64,000 nt of DNA from the NCBI GenBank assembly GCA_041398785.1, contig JAWKUA010000006.1:186001-250000 (forward strand), written 5' to 3'. The notes under the pieces were generated by a model. The model was not told the origin of the DNA. It saw only the letters and a list, made by a program, of their open reading frames with translations, and ran no database searches. Made by a program: the position numbers and the translations under genes. Source of the DNA: Planctomycetaceae bacterium (lineage in GTDB: Bacteria; Planctomycetota; Planctomycetia; Planctomycetales; Planctomycetaceae). Of the stretch, positions 60,810 through 64,000 are shown piece by piece (position 1 is the first letter of the stretch; every line of letters begins with the position of its first letter).

Positions 60810-61964
60810 ATGAGAAGGCACGCTTCGAAAAGTTTGGTGCAAACGGCGGACGGAAGTTTATCGGGCGGCATCCCCTCCCCCCGGCCCTCCCCCCTTCAAA
60901 GGGGAGAGGGAGTTGGAAAGAACTCATCCATCGCTCGCCCTGCGTCCCGTCGCGGCGGGTTCACCGTCATCGAGCTGATGGTCGTGATTGCCATTATTTC
61001 GCTTTTGTTGTCATTGATTCTTCCCGCGGTCATGAATGCTCGCGGAGCGGCTCGGAGGACTCAGTGTCAGAACAATCTGAAAAATCTGGGGCTGGCGATG
61101 ATCAATGAGGCAGAAGCCAAGAAGCGGTTTCCGGCGTCGGGATACTTCGGCCGAACGACAGGCTTCTATCGCAGCTGGGCGGTGGACCTGCTGCCCTGGA
61201 TTGACCAGCAGACAATTGCCGATCGATGGGACAAAGATCAGACCTATGACACTCCCGGCAACCTGGCTCTGGCGAATACTCATCTCTCCGAGCTTGCATG
61301 TCCGGATGACATCAGTACGACTGGCGGCGGCGACCTGAGCTATGCCGTCAACAGCGGGTTTGGCTGGACGACTCTGGCCGGCGGCGTGGTCCAGCTTCGC
61401 GGGTCGATCGATCTGAACGGCGACGGATCGAACAATCCGGACATCGGCAAGCCCACGGATCGTGAACTGCTGGTTCGGTCGGGGCTGTTCTTCGTGGAAA
61501 ACTGGCCGACGGAAATTGGAGAACGGCAGCATCATTCACTGCACACGATTCGCGACGGGGCGTCCAATACGATCATGATCGCCGAATGTATTCGTTCCGG
61601 AACAGATCCGAGCGCTCCGCCGTCATCTCCGGCCAATTGGGCGTGTCCGGCGGCACAGCGGACGGCGTTTTATCTCAGCGGCAACGTCTGCAACGACCTG
61701 GACTGCAGCGCCGGGAATGTGGACTATGGCCGAGCCAATACTCATCCCATGGAAAAGATCAATTCCGGCCGCGAGCAGGCGGACGGGGAAGCACCGTGGG
61801 CGTCGTCCTGGCATGCGGGCGGAGTTTATGTTGTGTTCGCCGATGGACATGTTCAGTTTCTGAATGAGGATATGGATGGTCGAGTCTACGCAGCGCTGTT
61901 GAGTCCTCAGGGCGGGCAGATGACGGGAACATTGGATCAGTCGGGGCTGCCGACCGAGTTTTGA
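60810..61964 (+). CDS. DUF1559 prepilin-like protein with an unusually long leader
   Basis: About 384 residues from ATG 60810 (GGGAGAG site). The first ~50 residues are a long basic leader ending RRGG, then FTVIELMVVIAIISLLLSLILPAVMNARGAARR: a type IV pilin-like helix with the leader cleaved after Gly and Glu at +5. The body is the DUF1559 (SBP_bac_10) domain with CQNNLKNLGLAMINEAEAKKRFPASG, LPWIDQQ, CPDD and the C-terminal HAGGVYVVFADGHVQFLNEDMD. It is a substrate candidate for the prepilin peptidase at 2.7 kb. Part of the leader (GGIPSPRPSPLQRGEGVGKNS) is encoded by a palindromic repeat (60885-60910), which explains the unusual length. Confidence 0.94.
   Translation: MRRHASKSLVQTADGSLSGGIPSPRPSPLQRGEGVGKNSSIARPASRRGGFTVIELMVVIAIISLLLSLILPAVMNARGAARRTQCQNNLKNLGLAMINEAEAKKRFPASGYFGRTTGFYRSWAVDLLPWIDQQTIADRWDKDQTYDTPGNLALANTHLSELACPDDISTTGGGDLSYAVNSGFGWTTLAGGVVQLRGSIDLNGDGSNNPDIGKPTDRELLVRSGLFFVENWPTEIGERQHHSLHTIRDGASNTIMIAECIRSGTDPSAPPSSPANWACPAAQRTAFYLSGNVCNDLDCSAGNVDYGRANTHPMEKINSGREQADGEAPWASSWHAGGVYVVFADGHVQFLNEDMDGRVYAALLSPQGGQMTGTLDQSGLPTEF
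60885..60910 (+). repeat. CCCTCCCCC hairpin within the prepilin-like leader
   Basis: CCCTCCCCCCTTC AAAGGGGAGAGGG, a short palindrome related in base content and arms to the first hairpin of the dispersed repeats at 4.3 and 62.1 kb (CCCTCTCCC / GGGAGAGGG). It lies in frame within the coding region. Confidence 0.65.
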
Positions 61965-62044
61965 AGGGGGATGGGAGGCGGAGCCTTCTGGCAAGGGCGT
62001 TCCATGGGCTGGAGCCCTGGAACGCCCTGCCACGGCCTGAGGAC

Positions 62045-62118
62045 TGCGCGGTCGGCCCTCACCCCGATTTTCTGCTGGACGCAGAAAAATCTCCCTCTCC
62101 CGCTTTGCGGGCGAGGGG
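62045..62118 (-). repeat. Dispersed double-hairpin repeat, copy B
   Basis: Reverse-orientation copy of the 4289-4362 element. Read on the minus strand it has the CCCCTC...GGGAGAGGG hairpin, the GATTTTTCTGC/GCAGAAAATC hairpin (one T shorter on one arm) and the GGGGTGAGGGCCGACCGCGC tail. It lies between the DUF1559 gene and the GYF gene. Confidence 0.8.
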
Positions 62119-62207
62119 ACGCACTGACGCACTGACGGACTGGCGGCGCGCGGCTCGTCCTCCTGGGAGGTGTTCCCGTTTGAGGGTATCCTGTTTGCGA
62201 CTTTGTG

Positions 62208-62834
62208 ATGAGCACTCAATTCTACAGACAATCCGATGACGGCCGGGAGACGGGGCCGTTTTCGCGTGAGGAACTACTCGCGGCGGCGATGCTGGGTGAG
62301 CTGACGGAAGGCGATCTGGTGCGTTCGGAAGGCAGTTCGCTGTGGTTGAGTGCTCGTCGTGTGAAGGGGTTGTTTCCGGAAGACGCAGCGGTCGGCGGGG
62401 AAGCCGAGTTGGCAAAACGCATCCACGCGGAAAGCGAAGGGATCGGTGTCCCGTCGTACCCTGGCACGGCCGCCGCGGCTCAGGCGGCGTACGAGGCTCA
62501 GTTGCGGGCGCTGGAGTCCGGTGGCACCGACGCTGACTCCGGACGTCGATCGAAGAACCGCAGGGCTGCGTGGTGGCAGGGCGATGTTGGCTGGGAAGTG
62601 TGGCTCGGCGTGGCTGTGATTCTGGCCGCCATTGTGTACACGGTATGGGTTCCGTCGGAGCAGCTTCGGTTTCCTCAATCGCAGCGCGGCGGGAATATGG
62701 CTCCGGCGGGATATTTCTTCTTTGGCACCGGGCCGTGGTCAACATTGGAATATGGATTGTTATGGTTTGATGCGGGGCTGGTTGTCGGCGCGTTGTTGTT
62801 CGGGCGACGATTATTGGGCCGCTCGGGAGGGTGA
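62208..62834 (+). CDS. GYF_2 (DUF4339) domain membrane protein
   Basis: 208 residues. Residues ~3-50 form a GYF_2 domain: QFYRQSDDGRETGPFSREELLAAAMLGELTEGDLVRSEGSSLWLSARRVKGLF (the W-x-Y/F-x-x-x-G-x-x-x-GP pattern is partly kept, with RETGPFSREELL typical). A linker follows, then two membrane helices (WLGVAVILAAIVYTVWV and LWFDAGLVVGALLFGRRLL). GYF_2 domains bind peptides or partner proteins at membranes. The ATG at 62208 is chosen over the GTG in front of it. The gene is followed by a GT2 gene. Confidence 0.88.
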   Translation: MSTQFYRQSDDGRETGPFSREELLAAAMLGELTEGDLVRSEGSSLWLSARRVKGLFPEDAAVGGEAELAKRIHAESEGIGVPSYPGTAAAAQAAYEAQLRALESGGTDADSGRRSKNRRAAWWQGDVGWEVWLGVAVILAAIVYTVWVPSEQLRFPQSQRGGNMAPAGYFFFGTGPWSTLEYGLLWFDAGLVVGALLFGRRLLGRSGG

Positions 62835-62880
62835 CCTACCGCGAGCAACCCGCAGCGCGCTAGCCCCGGTTGAGAGAGGG

Positions 62881-62897
62881 CACTGGCAGAGCCAGTG
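62881..62897. repeat. Short palindrome CACTGGC-AGA-GCCAGTG
   Basis: Perfect 7-bp arms with a 3-base loop in the gap between the GYF and GT2 genes. This could be a small hairpin repeat or a terminator without a U-tract. Confidence 0.45.
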
Positions 62898-62986
62898 GCA
62901 CGCATGCAAGCCGCAGCGCGATGAATGTGTTCGTCAGGCCAATGTCGGCCTGGCCTGTCGGCCATGGGTTAAACGGGGGGTGAGCG

Positions 62987-64000
62987 ATGGTGGCGGTGCT
63001 GGAATCATTTGATCGCTCCGCTGGCGAACCAGCCGCCTGCGACCGTGGCAGCAACGATCCGCTGATTTCCGTCGTCATGCCGTGCCGGAATGAAGCGAAG
63101 ACGGTGGGCGGCTGCGTTCGTCGGGCATTGGAAGTGCTCGGCGAAGCGGGATTGTCGGCGGAAGTCGTGGTGTGCGACAACGGGTCGACAGACGATTCGG
63201 GCGGGATCGCGCGGCAGGCCGGAGCTCGCGTGGTGCGGTGTGACGAGGCTGGCTATGGCAACGCCGTTCGCGCGGCGATTGATGCGGCACGTGGCGAGAT
63301 TCTGGTGATGGCCGACGCCGACGGCAGCCACGATTTGGGATCGCTGCCGGAACTGGTCCGTTCTGTTCAACACGGTGCCGATATGGTCGTGGGAAGCCGG
63401 TTCGCCGGCGGCATTGACCCCGGTGCGATGCCGTGGCTGAATCGCCGCGTTGGCAATCCGGGATTGAGTTGGCTGATCAACCGGTTGTTTCACACCGGCA
63501 TCGGGGATACTCAGTGCGGTCTGCGGGCGTTCACGCGAACCACGGCTGAGCAATTGGCTTTGAACAGCACCGGAATGGAACTGGCCAGTGAAATGCTGGT
63601 CAAGGCGGCTCGGCTGGGACTGCGGACGGAGGAAGTGCCGACTCGCATGTTTCGAGCCGGTCGCGACAGAGCCGCTCATTTGCTGCCGGGACGAGACGGC
63701 TGGCGGCATCTGAAGTTTCTGCTGATGTTCAGCCCGTTGCATCTGTTTCTGATTCCCGGCGCGACGGTCGCGGGCTTCGGAATGATGCTGACTCTGCTGC
63801 CGGCGTGGGGCATGTTTCGAGTTGGTTCGTTCTACATGGACATCCACTGGATGGTGCTGGGAATCCTGCTGCTGCTGATCGGAATTCAGATCGTGCAGTT
63901 CGGAGTGATCGCTCGACTGTACACCGTCCTTCATCGGTTCCCCGCGGCTGATCGTGCCCTGGAATGGCTGCGTCGGCATTTCAGTCTTGAACGAGGCCTG
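62987..64000 (+). CDS. Glycosyltransferase, GT2 family, C-terminus cut by window end
   Basis: 338 codons visible from ATG 62987 (GGGGGG upstream). The GT-A fold is clear: PLISVVMPCRNEAKTVGGCV, VVVCDNGSTDDSG, GYGNAVRAAIDAARGEILVMADADGSHDLGSL (DxD-type acid motif), VGSRFAGG and GDTQCGLRAFTR. Near the end are two membrane helices (LFLIPGATVAGFGMMLTLLPAWGMF and WMVLGILLLLIGIQIVQFGVIA). The layout resembles DPM1/GtrB-like polyprenyl-phosphate sugar synthases, which would supply the donor for the GT39 transferase at 58.6-60.5 kb. The gene continues beyond the window. Confidence 0.93.
   Translation, partial: MVAVLESFDRSAGEPAACDRGSNDPLISVVMPCRNEAKTVGGCVRRALEVLGEAGLSAEVVVCDNGSTDDSGGIARQAGARVVRCDEAGYGNAVRAAIDAARGEILVMADADGSHDLGSLPELVRSVQHGADMVVGSRFAGGIDPGAMPWLNRRVGNPGLSWLINRLFHTGIGDTQCGLRAFTRTTAEQLALNSTGMELASEMLVKAARLGLRTEEVPTRMFRAGRDRAAHLLPGRDGWRHLKFLLMFSPLHLFLIPGATVAGFGMMLTLLPAWGMFRVGSFYMDIHWMVLGILLLLIGIQIVQFGVIARLYTVLHRFPAADRALEWLRRHFSLERGL

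Overview
The window looks like a chromosomal segment of a Planctomycetota bacterium (Planctomycetales-like), GC-rich throughout except for a visibly more AT-rich stretch around 55.2-58.6 kb. The signs are family-level: an ECF sigma factor next to a Ser/Thr kinase fused to FGE-sulfatase and WD40 domains, a DUF1559 prepilin-like protein, a DUF1501 Tat-exported protein, VIT-vWA, dockerin and cohesin-like proteins, PQQ-propeller and DUF1573 proteins, and many large secreted proteins. No rRNA, tRNA or CRISPR array was seen.

Layout. 1-3.7 kb (minus): a TPR-rich secreted protein cut by the window edge and a prepilin peptidase. 3.8-6.6 kb (plus): glnB behind a consensus sigma-54 promoter, then ligA, broken by a single-base frameshift. 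6.7-11.6 kb: a VIT-vWA lipoprotein, a secreted cohesin-like protein and a membrane-anchored dockerin protein (all minus), divergent from an ECF sigma factor that has a candidate self-type promoter. 11.9-12.9 kb: an IS4-type transposase remnant, a 35-bp tandem repeat and a REP-associated (Y1) transposase. 13.0-17.0 kb: a second ECF sigma factor and a kinase/SUMF/WD40 protein. 17.1-23 kb: a hairpin repeat, a YkgJ-type protein, a TolC-like outer-membrane protein, a GT4 glycosyltransferase and a four-CBS protein.

23.1-36.0 kb (minus) is a long co-directional block resembling planctomycetal MoxR/Bat clusters. In transcription order it holds three tandem secreted LTxxQ-rich paralogues (two frameshifted), a MoxR ATPase, a DUF58 protein, a BatA-vWA protein and a second vWA membrane protein. 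Two different Y1-type mobile elements sit in its gene gaps. Divergent from it, 36.4-44.4 kb (plus) carries a DUF4175-like protein split by one in-frame UGA, a terpenoid-cyclase-fold protein and a very large secreted protein ending in a thioredoxin domain. The two arms probably form one envelope-related functional unit.

44.5-53.9 kb holds an integral membrane protein, a YceI lipoprotein, an unknown 642-residue protein, a PQQ propeller, a dGTPase, an ankyrin-repeat protein and a DUF1501 protein. 53.9-55.2 kb is non-coding decay containing a second, heavily degenerate copy of the same IS4 transposase. 55.3-58.1 kb encodes a small secreted ten-cysteine protein, a secreted protein with a C-terminal anchor, and a DUF1573-like protein; this trio is the least explained gene set here. 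58.6-64 kb holds a GT39-type glycosyltransferase, a prepilin-like DUF1559 protein, a GYF-domain protein and a GT2 glycosyltransferase cut by the window end, with palindromic repeats in and between these genes.

Three coding sequences (ligA and two LTxxQ paralogues) each need exactly one extra base to restore the frame. This suggests either real decay or indel errors in the assembly, and reading the raw data should come before interpreting any of them biologically.
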